Origin: Acinetobacter lwoffii
Lineage (GTDB): Bacteria; Pseudomonadota; Gammaproteobacteria; Pseudomonadales; Moraxellaceae
Direction of reading: 5' to 3'
DNA: 54,910 nt
Assembly (NCBI RefSeq): GCF_024129435.1
Contig: NZ_JAMXXN010000018.1
Span: 1 to 54,910 of the forward strand
In this document: piece after piece, positions 30,371 through 39,071 of the stretch
Position numbering within the stretch: the first letter of the stretch is position 1
How the letters are laid out: the number at the start of each line of letters is the position of its first letter
Made by a program: the position numbers and the translations under genes
The notes under the pieces: model-generated
Told to the model about the DNA's origin: nothing
Database searches by the model: none
What the model saw: the letters and a program-made list of their open reading frames with translations, nothing else

Positions 30371-30848
30371 CCAAATTTGAAATTAAGGAAGAATTTTGGT
30401 GCTCGTAAATGAGCGATAAAGGGTACTTTTGACCTGAAAGCGCATCTTGTACGGCTTTAATCACCAGTGGGCTACGCGCACGAGCAGATTCAAGCAATTC
30501 ATCTAGCGTCATCCAGACTGCACCGATAATGTCAGCATCTAAAGCGGCATTTGGGTCGTAGTCAATGGATTTGGCTAAAAAGCAGAAACGAAAATAAGTA
30601 CGATCCGGGAACATCGGTGGGGTATAGGTATAAATACCTAGCAGTGATTCAATACTCACTGTATGTCCGGTTTCTTCCATGGTTTCGCGAATGGCAGCTT
30701 CAATAATAGTTTCGCCACATTCGATATGACCCGCAGGCTGATTAAATACCGTGTGTGTCACACCTTCTGTATGTTCTTCTACAAACAGGAATTTTCTGTC
30801 TTTTTCAACGACAGTTGCGACAGTGACATGAGCAGTCCAAGCAGTCAT
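30363..30848 (-). CDS. nudJ: NudJ-like Nudix hydrolase
   Basis: A Nudix pyrophosphatase of 161 residues from the ATG at 30848; an upstream GTG at 30875 would add nine less likely residues. The Nudix box is intact: [22 protein letters not shown] around residue 45, with the metal-binding glutamates. Later FCFLAKSI and the WMTLDEL strand-helix fit NudJ, which in E. coli removes phosphate from thiamine pyrophosphate precursors and some nucleotides. The direct neighbour mnmA, eight bases overlapping, is the E. coli order, which supports the NudJ assignment over a generic Nudix. Confidence 0.87.
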   Translation of the reverse strand: MTAWTAHVTVATVVEKDRKFLFVEEHTEGVTHTVFNQPAGHIECGETIIEAAIRETMEETGHTVSIESLLGIYTYTPPMFPDRTYFRFCFLAKSIDYDPNAALDADIIGAVWMTLDELLESARARSPLVIKAVQDALSGQKYPLSLIYEHQNSSLISNLDA

Positions 30849-30889
30849 AAAGCAGCACCATGGAAAAGGATGCACTATTGTATAAAATT

Positions 30890-31462
30890 TTAGGGTGTGT
30901 GGCTATGATGAAATTTTCCGAAAACTATAGTTTTAAACTTTCCTTCAAATTCATTGTTATGATTATATAGAAAGTCAATTTGACTTTCAGGAATTGGATG
31001 TTGGCATATTTCTAGACATGAGTAATATTTGATTGTATTCAGGGAAAGTTCACGTCTTTTTTGTCTAATTTCAACTTTATTTTCATCATAATGTGAAATA
31101 AGTGTTTCGAAGTTTTTTACGGGTACTTCTTGTATTTGTAAATATAAGTTATTTAAATGTACTTCAAAATAATTTATATTTTCCTTGAGTATGACGGCAG
31201 CCTCTAAAGCATTTCTGAGATCATTTTTTTCGAGTTGAATGTTATATTGTACCTTCCAAGAAATAAAACCAATGATGGCAACTATAGGTGTTATTACATA
31301 AGCAGTGGTTGTAATAATTGTGTTAATTCCAGTCATACTGAAGCTACAAGATAAAGATTGTCCTTGACACACTGCTATGTACTGAAAAAATCCACATATG
31401 AATAAAATTATTATGTAGGTGAGTAGATAAAATCCCACATATTTTTCAATTTCTTTAAACAT
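30890..31462 (-). CDS. AT-rich orphan membrane protein
   Basis: I do not recognise this 190-residue protein. Two membrane helices (YLLTYIIILFICGFFQYIAV and ITTTAYVITPIVAIIGFISW) are joined by a short loop with two cysteines. A cytoplasmic or periplasmic domain of about 120 residues follows, helical and charged (NDLRNALEAAVILKENINYFE, ENKVEIRQKRREL). The gene is visibly more AT-rich than nudJ and the carbonic anhydrase on either side, with many ATT/AAT/TTT codons, which suggests recent acquisition. It stands in the same orientation but its stop is 42 bases before nudJ. Function unknown. Confidence 0.55.
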   Translation of the reverse strand: MFKEIEKYVGFYLLTYIIILFICGFFQYIAVCQGQSLSCSFSMTGINTIITTTAYVITPIVAIIGFISWKVQYNIQLEKNDLRNALEAAVILKENINYFEVHLNNLYLQIQEVPVKNFETLISHYDENKVEIRQKRRELSLNTIKYYSCLEICQHPIPESQIDFLYNHNNEFEGKFKTIVFGKFHHSHTP

Positions 31463-31530
31463 AAATATTCATATAGAGATAGATTTAATTTATTGTATCT
31501 AACGATCAAAAAATTTGGCAATTAAAACAG

Positions 31531-32061
31531 TTATTTATAATTCCTAGAAACTTTTACATAATTATGTGCAGAATACGGCAAGAATGCCATTTCTTTTTCA
31601 GTGAGCGGACGCGCTTTTTTGGCAGGGCTGCCCACATAGAGCCAACCACTTTCCAAAACTTTGCCCGGTGGAACTAGTGTACCTGCACCAATCATCACAT
31701 CATCCGGAATGATGACATCATCCAGAATAATGCTGTTAATCCCGATTAATACGCGATTACCAATCGTACAACCATGCAATGTCACATGATGGCCAATCGT
31801 GACATCTTCACCAATGATCAAAGGCGAACCATTCGGTTTATCGGCTTTTTTATGACTGACATGCAACATGGCATGATCCTGAACATTCGAGTTTTTACCA
31901 ATCCGGATCGAATTAACATCACCACGAATCACGGCAAAAGGCCAGACAGAGACATTTTCAGCCAAGACCACATCGCCGACCACGATTCCCATCGGATCGA
32001 TATAACACGATTCATCAATTTGTGGAGTTGTGTCTAAATAAGAACGAATGTTTTGGCTCAT
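31531..32061 (-). CDS. Gamma-class carbonic anhydrase-like protein
   Basis: A left-handed beta-helix trimer protein of 176 residues (YrdA/PaaY/CaiE group). Repeated hexapeptide turns are visible: VSVWPFAVIRGDVNSIRIG, NVQDHAMLHV, IGHHVTLHGCTIG, LIGINSIILDDVII. The three zinc-binding histidines are present (one in DHAML, two in GHHVTLH). Members interconvert CO2 and bicarbonate or act as acyl-CoA thioesterases, so the exact reaction is uncertain. It is preceded by GAGCAGATCACC and has a separate promoter position. Confidence 0.85.
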   Translation of the reverse strand: MSQNIRSYLDTTPQIDESCYIDPMGIVVGDVVLAENVSVWPFAVIRGDVNSIRIGKNSNVQDHAMLHVSHKKADKPNGSPLIIGEDVTIGHHVTLHGCTIGNRVLIGINSIILDDVIIPDDVMIGAGTLVPPGKVLESGWLYVGSPAKKARPLTEKEMAFLPYSAHNYVKVSRNYK

Positions 32062-32111
32062 GGTGATCTGCTCATTAAAAGTTTAAGGATCATGTGCATA
32101 GTATAAAATAA

Positions 32112-32137
32112 AAAGCACCCATCTGAATGAGTGCTTT
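32112..32137 (-). terminator. Terminator of the carboxypeptidase gene
   Basis: AAAGCAC and GTGCTTT close a stem that extends inward with one mismatch (CCAT / ATGA). It reads into a T-run on the minus strand beyond the dac stop codon. Confidence 0.65.
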
Positions 32138-32172
32138 GGTCTTAGTGCTAGACTAAAACAGTCTATTTAAAC

Positions 32173-33321
32173 TTAGAACAAGTTTGAGAAGAATTGTTTA
32201 ATATGGTCGAGCATACGTGCGAAGAAACCAGCTTCTTCAACCGCGTTTAAAGCCACCAACGGTTTTTCTGAAATTACTTTACCATCCAGAGTCGCTACGT
32301 ATTTACCTACGACCTGACCAGGCTGTAAAGGTGCAGTCAGTTTAGGCTGAACCACCAGCTGGGTTTTAATCGCGTTGGCCTGACCTTTCGGCATAGTCAC
32401 ATTAAAGTTTTCAGCAAGACCGATCTGAACTTCATCTTCCTTACCAAACCAGACTTTGGCTTTAGCAAGTACCTGTTTAGCCGGTTGAACATTTTTGGTT
32501 TCGAAGTTTGCATAACCCCAAGCCAACAATTCACGTGTTTGTGTCGCACGTTCCTGCATGGTTGGTGCACCAAAAATCACTGAAATCAAACGCGTAGGAC
32601 CGCGTTTTGATGAGGTAGTCAAACAATAACCAGCTTCATCAGTGTGGCCAGTTTTTAAACCATCTACACTCGGATCAGTATATAGCAGGGCATTACGGTT
32701 ACCTTGTTTGATGCCATTAAAGGTAAATTCTTTTTCCGCATAAATCGGATAATACTTAGAACTGTCTTTAATGATGTGTTGTGCCAGCGTTGCCATATCT
32801 TTGGCAGTTGAATAATGACCTTCAGCCGGCATACCGGTTGAATTGATAAAGCTGGTATTGGTCATGCCAATACGTTTAGCTTCCTGGTTCATCATATGTG
32901 CAAAGGTACCCTCGTTCCCTGCAATATGTTCAGCCATGGCTTTCGATGCATCATTCCCTGATTGAATAATAATCCCGCGAAGCATTTCAAGTGCAGTTGC
33001 CGTACCATTTAAAGGTACATACATACATGATTCCGCGCTACTGCCGCGACACCATGCTGACTCGTTCATGCGCACTTGTTCATCTTCAGTGAGTTCACCG
33101 CTCAATAGTTTTTGTTCGATGATGTAGCTGGTCATCATCTTGGTCATTGAAGCAGGGGCTAATTTTTCATTTTCATTTTTTGAAGCGAGAAGTTGCCCTG
33201 TCTCGTAGTCCATTAGCACGTAGGATTTATTATTCAATTCTGGTGGTGCAGATAGGACAGTTGCTGCAAAGCTAAAACTAGGAACTAATAATAATGCAGC
33301 AAGGGCAGTTTTTTGGGTCAT
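32173..33321 (-). CDS. dacC: D-alanyl-D-alanine carboxypeptidase (PBP5/6 type)
   Basis: This penicillin-binding protein trims the terminal D-Ala from peptidoglycan pentapeptides in the periplasm. The mature enzyme is 382 residues from the ATG at 33321 (AGGAAC upstream), after a signal peptide ending in Phe-Ser-Phe-Ala-Ala. The three active-site motifs are ASMTKMM (Ser-x-x-Lys), QSGNDASK (Ser-Gly-Asn) and LKTGHTDEAGYC (Lys-Thr-Gly). The C-terminal amphipathic helix FFARMLDHIKQFFSNLF is the membrane anchor of this class. The dacC/dacA label is approximate, since several paralogues exist. Confidence 0.92.
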   Translation of the reverse strand: MTQKTALAALLLVPSFSFAATVLSAPPELNNKSYVLMDYETGQLLASKNENEKLAPASMTKMMTSYIIEQKLLSGELTEDEQVRMNESAWCRGSSAESCMYVPLNGTATALEMLRGIIIQSGNDASKAMAEHIAGNEGTFAHMMNQEAKRIGMTNTSFINSTGMPAEGHYSTAKDMATLAQHIIKDSSKYYPIYAEKEFTFNGIKQGNRNALLYTDPSVDGLKTGHTDEAGYCLTTSSKRGPTRLISVIFGAPTMQERATQTRELLAWGYANFETKNVQPAKQVLAKAKVWFGKEDEVQIGLAENFNVTMPKGQANAIKTQLVVQPKLTAPLQPGQVVGKYVATLDGKVISEKPLVALNAVEEAGFFARMLDHIKQFFSNLF

Positions 33322-33449
33322 TTCTAGTGGGTTCCTATATCTTGATGTAAGCACGAAGAGCCTAGCATTTTAGGACAAAGCTAGGCTGACTTCTATGGGA
33401 AACCCGGTCTTATTTCAAAAGTATTGTAAGTTATCGGCAGAAAAGCAGC

Positions 33450-33830
33450 TTAATTGTTATAGGTGGTTAATTCATTACAAATCACCTGATTTTTTTTCTT
33501 GCCGGCTTTCTTGGCATCCGATTGTGCTTCGGCCAGAATATTGCGGAAATCGTTCTGTTTAGCCATCTGGTTTAAGCTTTCAACCGGATTACGCTGGCCC
33601 GGCATATACTCAGTCACCAGCTTGGTATAACCCTGATTAAACTGTGACTTGTCTTTGACCATGCTTGGACAGATTTCTGAAAGAACATAAATGGCTGCCA
33701 GTTCCTGTTTGGTCACTTGCTGAGTTGGGGTAACATTAATGTTTTCATCGGCTGCAAATGCAGAAGTTCCCAAAAGAGTGGCGGCAGAAATTGCGCAGAA
33801 TGTTAAAGCTTGGAATATTGGATTTTTCAT
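33450..33830 (-). CDS. Small secreted protein, tandem paralogue A
   Basis: This 126-residue protein has a signal peptide ending Ala-Phe-Ala before Ala-Asp-Glu. The mature chain is helical. KQELAAIYVLSEICPSMV, EYMPG, and KNQVICNELTTY match the neighbouring paralogue at 33992-34363 in order, including two cysteines (one in ICPSM, one in VICNE) that could pair in the periplasm. I recognise it only as a small-protein family seen in Moraxellaceae, sometimes labelled MCR_0457-type, with no established function. Both genes run in the same direction but with a terminator between them. Confidence 0.65.
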   Translation of the reverse strand: MKNPIFQALTFCAISAATLLGTSAFAADENINVTPTQQVTKQELAAIYVLSEICPSMVKDKSQFNQGYTKLVTEYMPGQRNPVESLNQMAKQNDFRNILAEAQSDAKKAGKKKNQVICNELTTYNN

Positions 33831-33946
33831 TGAAAACTCAAAAAATAGATTTAGAACAATAATTTGCCTAGCTTAAACTTATTTTTGAAATTGAAAAGTG
33901 GGAAAATGTAGCGAAGCTGTAGAATTATGAATAAATCTGTAAGAGA

Positions 33947-33976
33947 AAATAAGACGATGTTTACACCGTCTTATTT
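33947..33976 (-). terminator. Terminator of paralogue B
   Basis: AAATAAGACG and CGTCTTATTT form a ten-base perfect stem, extended inward by near-pairs. It lies just past the stop codon at 33992 of the minus-strand paralogue B. Confidence 0.75.
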
Positions 33977-33991
33977 GAAAATTTAGCTGGC

Positions 33992-34363
33992 TTAGCCTTG
34001 GTAGTTCAGCATTTCTTCACAGACAGTTTTCTGCTCGTCTGAGCTGGTTTGCTTTGCACCCTGACGTGCTTCTTCAAGTAAAGATTTATATTCACTGTCT
34101 GCCTGTAGCTTTTGATAGCTCATACCTTTATCTGAGTAGTCTGCAAGATAAGACTGGATCAATTGTTCAACGGTGCTTTTAAATTTTGGATTTTGACCAA
34201 TGATTGCCGGGCAAACTTCAGCCATAACCTGTGCTGCTGCAATATCTTCTTTTACAATGGTATTGTTTTCTTCAACAGTCAGATCGTTTGCCATGACTGA
34301 AGGGGAAATAAATGCTGCCAAGCTTAAAGTGAGAGCGCTAAATAAAGAGAATTTTTTAATCAT
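33992..34363 (-). CDS. Small secreted protein, tandem paralogue B
   Basis: This 123-residue protein starts at MIKKFSLF (ATG at 34363); longer starts add residues outside the signal peptide. The signal peptide ends Ser-Val-Met-Ala before Asn-Asp-Leu. The mature part parallels paralogue A: KEDIAAAQVMAEVCPAIIG, a helix with QLIQSYLADY, and KTVCEEMLNYQ. The two conserved cysteines are kept while most surface residues differ, so the duplication is old. Divergent to surE, whose GTG start is 112 bases to the right. Confidence 0.68.
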   Translation of the reverse strand: MIKKFSLFSALTLSLAAFISPSVMANDLTVEENNTIVKEDIAAAQVMAEVCPAIIGQNPKFKSTVEQLIQSYLADYSDKGMSYQKLQADSEYKSLLEEARQGAKQTSSDEQKTVCEEMLNYQG

Positions 34364-34474
34364 CTTGAGCCACATATTATAAAGATGGATGTCGAGCAAT
34401 AAATATATATAATTCCTGCACTAATACAATGAAATGTCCTAGTCAGTCATTTTTTAGCGTAACGAGATTTTTTA

Positions 34475-35263
34475 GTGAATATTTTAGTTTCAAATGATGA
34501 TGGGGTGTTTGCACCCGGTATTCAGGCTTTGGCGCAAGCGCTAAAGCCTTTGGGGCGAGTGGTGATTGTGGCACCGGAAAGTGAACGCAGTGGCTTTTCT
34601 AGTGCCTTAACTTTGGACCGCCCTTTACGCCCAATCCAGATTTCTCCTGATGTCTGGGCGGTTAATGGGACGCCGGCAGATTGCGTTTACTTGGCTATGA
34701 ACGGGCTATTTGATTTTGAGTTTGACCTGGTGGTTAGCGGGATAAATAGCGGCGCAAATCTGGGAGATGATATCTTGTATTCTGGTACAGTCGGGGCGGC
34801 CTTTGAAGGTCGTTTAACTAAACATCCTGCGATTGCCGTATCACTGAGTGGGCCGAATGTACGTGGCTATCAGCAGCCTCAGGATTATCAGTTGGCCGCC
34901 GAATGGGTGCATGATTTTATTGCTCGTGGTTTGCCTGTTCTGCCTGAGCGACATATTTTTAATATCAATATTCCAGATGTAACTGAATTGCAGGGTGAAA
35001 AAGTGACATATCAAAGTCGCCGCCGTCAGTCTAAACCGGTGACGAGTCATATAGATCCGCGTGGTCGTCAGGTATTCTGGATTGGACTCTCAGGAGAAGC
35101 AGTCGCAGACCCTAAGCCAGGATTTAACGAAATTGATTCGGACTTCTCTGCGGTCGCCAATGGCTATGTCAGTATTACCCCGATTCAGATGGATGCTACC
35201 AATTATGAGAGTCTGCGGAATTTACAAACACAATTGGCAGAAAATGCGTCCTTAGTGTTATAA
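34475..35263 (+). CDS. surE: 5'/3'-nucleotidase SurE
   Basis: SurE is a metal-dependent phosphatase acting on nucleoside monophosphates and short polyphosphates, linked to stationary-phase survival. It has 262 residues with a GTG start at 34475. The metal site [10 protein letters not shown] lies at residues 7-16, SGFSSALT is a nearby substrate loop, and NGTPADCVY plus [22 protein letters not shown] match the family core. It is followed by nlpD (94 bases), the usual neighbour. Confidence 0.96.
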   Translation: MNILVSNDDGVFAPGIQALAQALKPLGRVVIVAPESERSGFSSALTLDRPLRPIQISPDVWAVNGTPADCVYLAMNGLFDFEFDLVVSGINSGANLGDDILYSGTVGAAFEGRLTKHPAIAVSLSGPNVRGYQQPQDYQLAAEWVHDFIARGLPVLPERHIFNINIPDVTELQGEKVTYQSRRRQSKPVTSHIDPRGRQVFWIGLSGEAVADPKPGFNEIDSDFSAVANGYVSITPIQMDATNYESLRNLQTQLAENASLVL

Positions 35264-35357
35264 CTTTGTGAAAAACTCGCGATTGCAAGTATATTGCCGT
35301 AAAACTTTGCTAATCTTAACGGAATTTTGCAACCGTATAGCATTAGAGAGGAAGATA

Positions 35358-36188
35358 ATGTTCTTGGTGTTACCGAAATGTGTCGTAGCTTCGCCTGCAA
35401 CCCTGATTAAAACCCTCGTTTTATCGACCGTTGTTATTTCTACAGGAGTAATTACCGGTTGTGCCACTAAACCCCAGGTGAATAATGCAACGCGTTATGC
35501 TACAGCTCCTGATTTCTATACGGTGCGTTCAGGAGATACATTGAGTGGCATTGCAGCACGTTATGGACTGAACTATATCAGTGTTGCAGAGATGAATGAC
35601 ATCAGTGCACCTTACCGGATTTATGTCGGACAATCGATCCGCCTGAAAACCCATACTACGCGCCGTAGCACCAGTACTCAGGCTATGACTCAGGCAGCGC
35701 CAATCCAGCGTCAAACAATTGCAGTGCCTATACCGGCACCGGTGACACCAGCAACGACAGTACAAACCACACCACGTGTCAGTACATCTGCACCGGTAAC
35801 GCCAGTATCTACGGCAGCAGGTTTACGTTGGGTAAAACCATCGAATGGCGCGATTCTTCAGCAATACAATTTAGCTTCTAATATCAAGGGCACCCGCTAC
35901 AGTGGTAATGTCGGTGATCCGGTATTTGCCGCAGCAGACGGGCAGGTGGTCTATGCCGCTGATGGTCTGAAAGAATATGGCAATCTGGTGTTGGTAAAGC
36001 ATATCAATGGCTATATCACGGCTTATGCACATAACAGTAAATTGAACGTGAAAAGTGGCCAAAATGTAACGGCTGGTCAAAAAATTGCAGAAATGGGATC
36101 GACTGGTACAAACCGTACCATGCTAGAGTTTCAGGTGCGCTTAGACGGCAAACCTATTAATCCTACTGCAGTTTTACCAAACAATTAA
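35358..36188 (+). CDS. nlpD: NlpD-type LysM/LytM lipoprotein
   Basis: NlpD is an outer-membrane lipoprotein that activates amidases splitting peptidoglycan at division. From the ATG at 35358 (AGAGAGGAAG upstream) it has 276 residues. The signal peptide ends at a lipobox (VITGC, about residue 37). A LysM domain (YTVRSGDTLSGIAARYGLNY) binds peptidoglycan. A threonine/proline-rich linker follows. The C-terminal M23 domain is degenerate: the His and Asp that begin a true metal site are replaced (GTRYSGN) and the last His is lost (LEFQVR). That is typical of NlpD, which activates rather than cuts. The gene after it is a LysR regulator, not rpoS. Confidence 0.92.
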   Translation: MFLVLPKCVVASPATLIKTLVLSTVVISTGVITGCATKPQVNNATRYATAPDFYTVRSGDTLSGIAARYGLNYISVAEMNDISAPYRIYVGQSIRLKTHTTRRSTSTQAMTQAAPIQRQTIAVPIPAPVTPATTVQTTPRVSTSAPVTPVSTAAGLRWVKPSNGAILQQYNLASNIKGTRYSGNVGDPVFAAADGQVVYAADGLKEYGNLVLVKHINGYITAYAHNSKLNVKSGQNVTAGQKIAEMGSTGTNRTMLEFQVRLDGKPINPTAVLPNN

Positions 36189-36279
36189 ATAAATAATGCA
36201 AAGTGTAAATTTCGCCGTATAATACAATAAGTTGCTTTTATCAAATGATGAAGCACCTCATAAGTTTAGAGGGAAATTT

Positions 36280-37209
36280 ATGTTAGATCAACTTCGAGCA
36301 ATGGGTGTCTTTGCTTGCGTTGTGGAGAAGAACTCGTTTAGCGGTGCTGCCCGTGAATTAGGGATTACGACCAGCGCCGTCAGTCAACAAATTCGCTCGT
36401 TAGAACACGATATGGAAGTCGTACTTCTAAATCGTTCGACGAGAAAATTAAGTCTGACCGAAGCGGGACAAGCTTTTTTCCATAGCTGCCAAGAAATGTT
36501 ATCTGCTGCTGAACGCGGTAAAGTCCGGATCAATGAATTACGTGATGATCTCGTGGGTGAGCTGCGTATCGTTTCTTTGCCAGAATTATGCGCGAATCAT
36601 GTGATTCCTGCACTTTCTCATTGGATGGCTGCACATCGCGGCTTGGCAGTACATTTAGAAACAAACAATCATGAGGTTGATTTGTTGGATGGGCGGGTTG
36701 ATATCGCCCTAAGATTTGAACAGAAAAATGATGAGCATAATGTTCAGGTTGTGCCATTGATGCAGATTGAGCAAATTCTGGTAGCGACACCGAGTTATAT
36801 TAATCAAAGCACCATTATTTCGAGACCTGATGATCTTAAAAATCATGAGGTCTTGCCTTTAACGCATCTTAAAAACCATCAGTATTATCATTTTCAACAT
36901 GTGAATACTGCAGAAAAAGCCGAGTTTGAACTGAAATCCCGTTTCAGTACCAATAACGGTTTGGTTGCAAAATCGATGTGCTTGCAGGGCAATGGGATTG
37001 CCAAGGTTTTATATCTTGATGCTAAAAAGGATTTGCTTAACGGTACTTTAGTTGAAGTTCTGCCTGAATGGAGACTGCCACCGATTACACTGTATGCAGT
37101 TATTCCGAAACGTGAACAACAACCTATAAAAATTCTTCGTTGTCTTGATACCTTGAAACAATATTTTAGCCAGATCTCTGGCGGACGTATGTTACAAAAC
37201 GCATCATAG
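36280..37209 (+). CDS. LysR-family transcriptional regulator
   Basis: A 309-residue regulator from the ATG at 36280 (AGAGGGAAATTT upstream). The N-terminal winged helix is MLDQLRAMGVFACVVEKNSF then GAARELGITTSAVSQQIRSLE, the family DNA-binding segment. A linker helix and a periplasmic-binding-protein-like effector domain follow (residues 90-295), with the common dimer-surface segments. It belongs to the broad CrgA-like branch by the RDDLVGELRI turn. No divergent target gene sits beside it; the convergent neighbour is argD. The effector is unknown. Confidence 0.9.
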   Translation: MLDQLRAMGVFACVVEKNSFSGAARELGITTSAVSQQIRSLEHDMEVVLLNRSTRKLSLTEAGQAFFHSCQEMLSAAERGKVRINELRDDLVGELRIVSLPELCANHVIPALSHWMAAHRGLAVHLETNNHEVDLLDGRVDIALRFEQKNDEHNVQVVPLMQIEQILVATPSYINQSTIISRPDDLKNHEVLPLTHLKNHQYYHFQHVNTAEKAEFELKSRFSTNNGLVAKSMCLQGNGIAKVLYLDAKKDLLNGTLVEVLPEWRLPPITLYAVIPKREQQPIKILRCLDTLKQYFSQISGGRMLQNAS

Positions 37210-37222
37210 AATGCAGAATAAT

Positions 37223-37250
37223 AAAAAAGCCGCTTTAGAGCGGCTTTTTT
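37223..37250. terminator. Bidirectional terminator between the LysR gene and argD
   Basis: AAAAAAGCCGCT-ttag-AGCGGCTTTTTT separates the converging regulator and argD and can stop both. Confidence 0.9.
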
Positions 37251-37268
37251 AATTTTTAAGCTAGGGCT

Positions 37269-38480
37269 TTAGGCCAAATAAGCTTTGATCATTTTTACCA
37301 GACGTTCGATCAACTGGTCTGCCTGCTCCTGGGTAATATTCAGGGTAGGCAACAGACGAACAACATTGCCTGCGGTGACATTGATAACCATCTTGTATTC
37401 ATCGCGTGCAATCGCAACCAGATCACCGCATTCTTTTGGTAATTCAATCCCGATCATCAGACCAAAACCACGTACGATGACATTTTGATCTGCCAGTTTG
37501 TTGCGTAGCTGGTCAACGATATAAGCACCTTTTTCAGCAGCATTCGCGACGATATTTTCTTTTTGCATAATATCGAGAATAGTATAGACCACACGCGAAC
37601 CCAGTGCTGTACCGCTATAGGTAGAACCGTGATTTCCAGCAGTTAATACGCCGACACCACGACCTTGAGTCATCACTGCACCAATCGGGAAACCGTTTCC
37701 TAAGCCTTTGGCTGTGGTCAGTACATCCGGAATAATATTGGTGTGCTGGTAAGCAAAATATTTACCGGTACGGCCATTACCAGTTTGTACTTCGTCCAGC
37801 ATCATCAGCCAGTTGTGCTGGTTACAGATTTGGCGAATTTCTTCTAAATAACTGAAACCTTGAGGTGCGGTATTCACACCGCCTTCACCCTGAATAGGCT
37901 CAATCAAAATCGCTACGATATCCGGATGATTGATTGCAGCTTCTTCAATTGCTTCGATATCACCAAAAGGTACACGAATAAAACCTTCAACCAGCGGGCC
38001 AAAACCTTCTTGCACTTTTTTATTGCCTGTAGCAGACAGGGTGGCCATGGTACGACCATGGAAAGACTGGTCAGCAACAATAATTTTTGGTGAAGCAATG
38101 CCTTGCATATGACCGAATTTACGTGCAATTTTGATTGCACCTTCATTGGATTCTGCACCACTGTTTGAGAAGAATACTTCTTCCATGCCTGCAACTTCAG
38201 CCAGTTTCTGTGCGGCAGCGGTTTGCCAAGGCACTTCAAACAGGTTGCTGGTATGAATCAGGGTCGCTGCCTGTTCAGCAATCGCTTCGGCAATAACTGG
38301 ATGCGCGTGTCCCAAACCACATACGGCAATGCCGGTTAATGCATCTAAATACTCTGTACCATCTTCGGTATAAAGATATGCACCTCGTCCTCGGACAAAG
38401 CTGATCGGTTGACGGCCAAAAACAGGCATCAAATGAGACGGTTGATCAGTTTGTACCGGTGCGAGGGTAATATTATTCAT
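37269..38480 (-). CDS. argD: Acetylornithine/succinyldiaminopimelate aminotransferase
   Basis: A class III pyridoxal-phosphate aminotransferase of 403 residues, the normal ArgD length. It makes N-acetylornithine in arginine synthesis and often serves lysine synthesis. Landmarks: YLDALTGIAVCGLGHAHP at residue 45, NSGAESNEGAIKIAR, LDEVQTGNGRTG, and the Schiff-base lysine in LTTAKGLGNGFP (about 252). HGSTYSGTALGS is a further cofactor segment. astC/aruC-type catabolic enzymes are close relatives, so the pathway label rests on length and context. It stands alone. Confidence 0.85.
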   Translation of the reverse strand: MNNITLAPVQTDQPSHLMPVFGRQPISFVRGRGAYLYTEDGTEYLDALTGIAVCGLGHAHPVIAEAIAEQAATLIHTSNLFEVPWQTAAAQKLAEVAGMEEVFFSNSGAESNEGAIKIARKFGHMQGIASPKIIVADQSFHGRTMATLSATGNKKVQEGFGPLVEGFIRVPFGDIEAIEEAAINHPDIVAILIEPIQGEGGVNTAPQGFSYLEEIRQICNQHNWLMMLDEVQTGNGRTGKYFAYQHTNIIPDVLTTAKGLGNGFPIGAVMTQGRGVGVLTAGNHGSTYSGTALGSRVVYTILDIMQKENIVANAAEKGAYIVDQLRNKLADQNVIVRGFGLMIGIELPKECGDLVAIARDEYKMVINVTAGNVVRLLPTLNITQEQADQLIERLVKMIKAYLA

Positions 38481-38640
38481 GACTAACTCTTAACTGTTAG
38501 GTGGAAAGAAAAACTTATATAAGCAAAAACCCGCTCAGATTTAAAGGGTAATTGTAAATAAAATTGGAATTATTGCTTTAGACATACTGTTTTGCCTGGA
38601 TTTGGGTATAATGCGAGACAGATGAGTTGAGGATTTATCA

Positions 38641-38982
38641 ATGACTGAACAAGCACGCGATACCGAAGCGTTAATTCGTGACCAAATTGCAAAACACGCA
38701 GTACTTCTTTACATGAAAGGCACACCGCAATTTCCACAATGTGGTTTTTCTGCACGTGCAGTAGAAGCACTCAGTCAAATTGGTCGTCCGTTTGCTTATG
38801 TAAACATTCTGGAAAACCAGGACATTCGCGCGATGTTACCACAAATCGCCAACTGGCCGACATTTCCACAGCTTTGGATCAATGGTGAGTTGATCGGCGG
38901 TAGTGATATCATGCTCGACATGTTCCAAAAAGGTGAATTAAAGCCTTTAGTTGAACAGTACAGCCCGGCAGTTGATGCTTAA
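38641..38982 (+). CDS. grxD: Monothiol glutaredoxin
   Basis: A 113-residue Grx4-type glutaredoxin that binds a [2Fe-2S] cluster with glutathione and delivers or senses iron-sulphur clusters. The CGFS active site is in PQCGFSARAVEAL (about residue 38). The N-terminal helix, the cis-proline segment WPTFPQLW, and GGSDIMLDMFQKGEL complete the family pattern. GAGG precedes the ATG. It is monocistronic with a terminator. Confidence 0.95.
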   Translation: MTEQARDTEALIRDQIAKHAVLLYMKGTPQFPQCGFSARAVEALSQIGRPFAYVNILENQDIRAMLPQIANWPTFPQLWINGELIGGSDIMLDMFQKGELKPLVEQYSPAVDA

Positions 38983-39009
38983 TTTTGTATTAAATTAAGT
39001 CCAGATGTG

Positions 39010-39040
39010 AAAAAGCGCTTCATTGAGAAGCGCTTTTTTT
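39010..39040. terminator. Terminator of grxD
   Basis: AAAAAGCGCTTC-attga-GAAGCGCTTTTTTT ends grxD and also faces the converging Lon-family gene. Confidence 0.9.
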
Positions 39041-39071
39041 GTCTCTATTTTTGCTTAGGTCAAGGTCAGAG

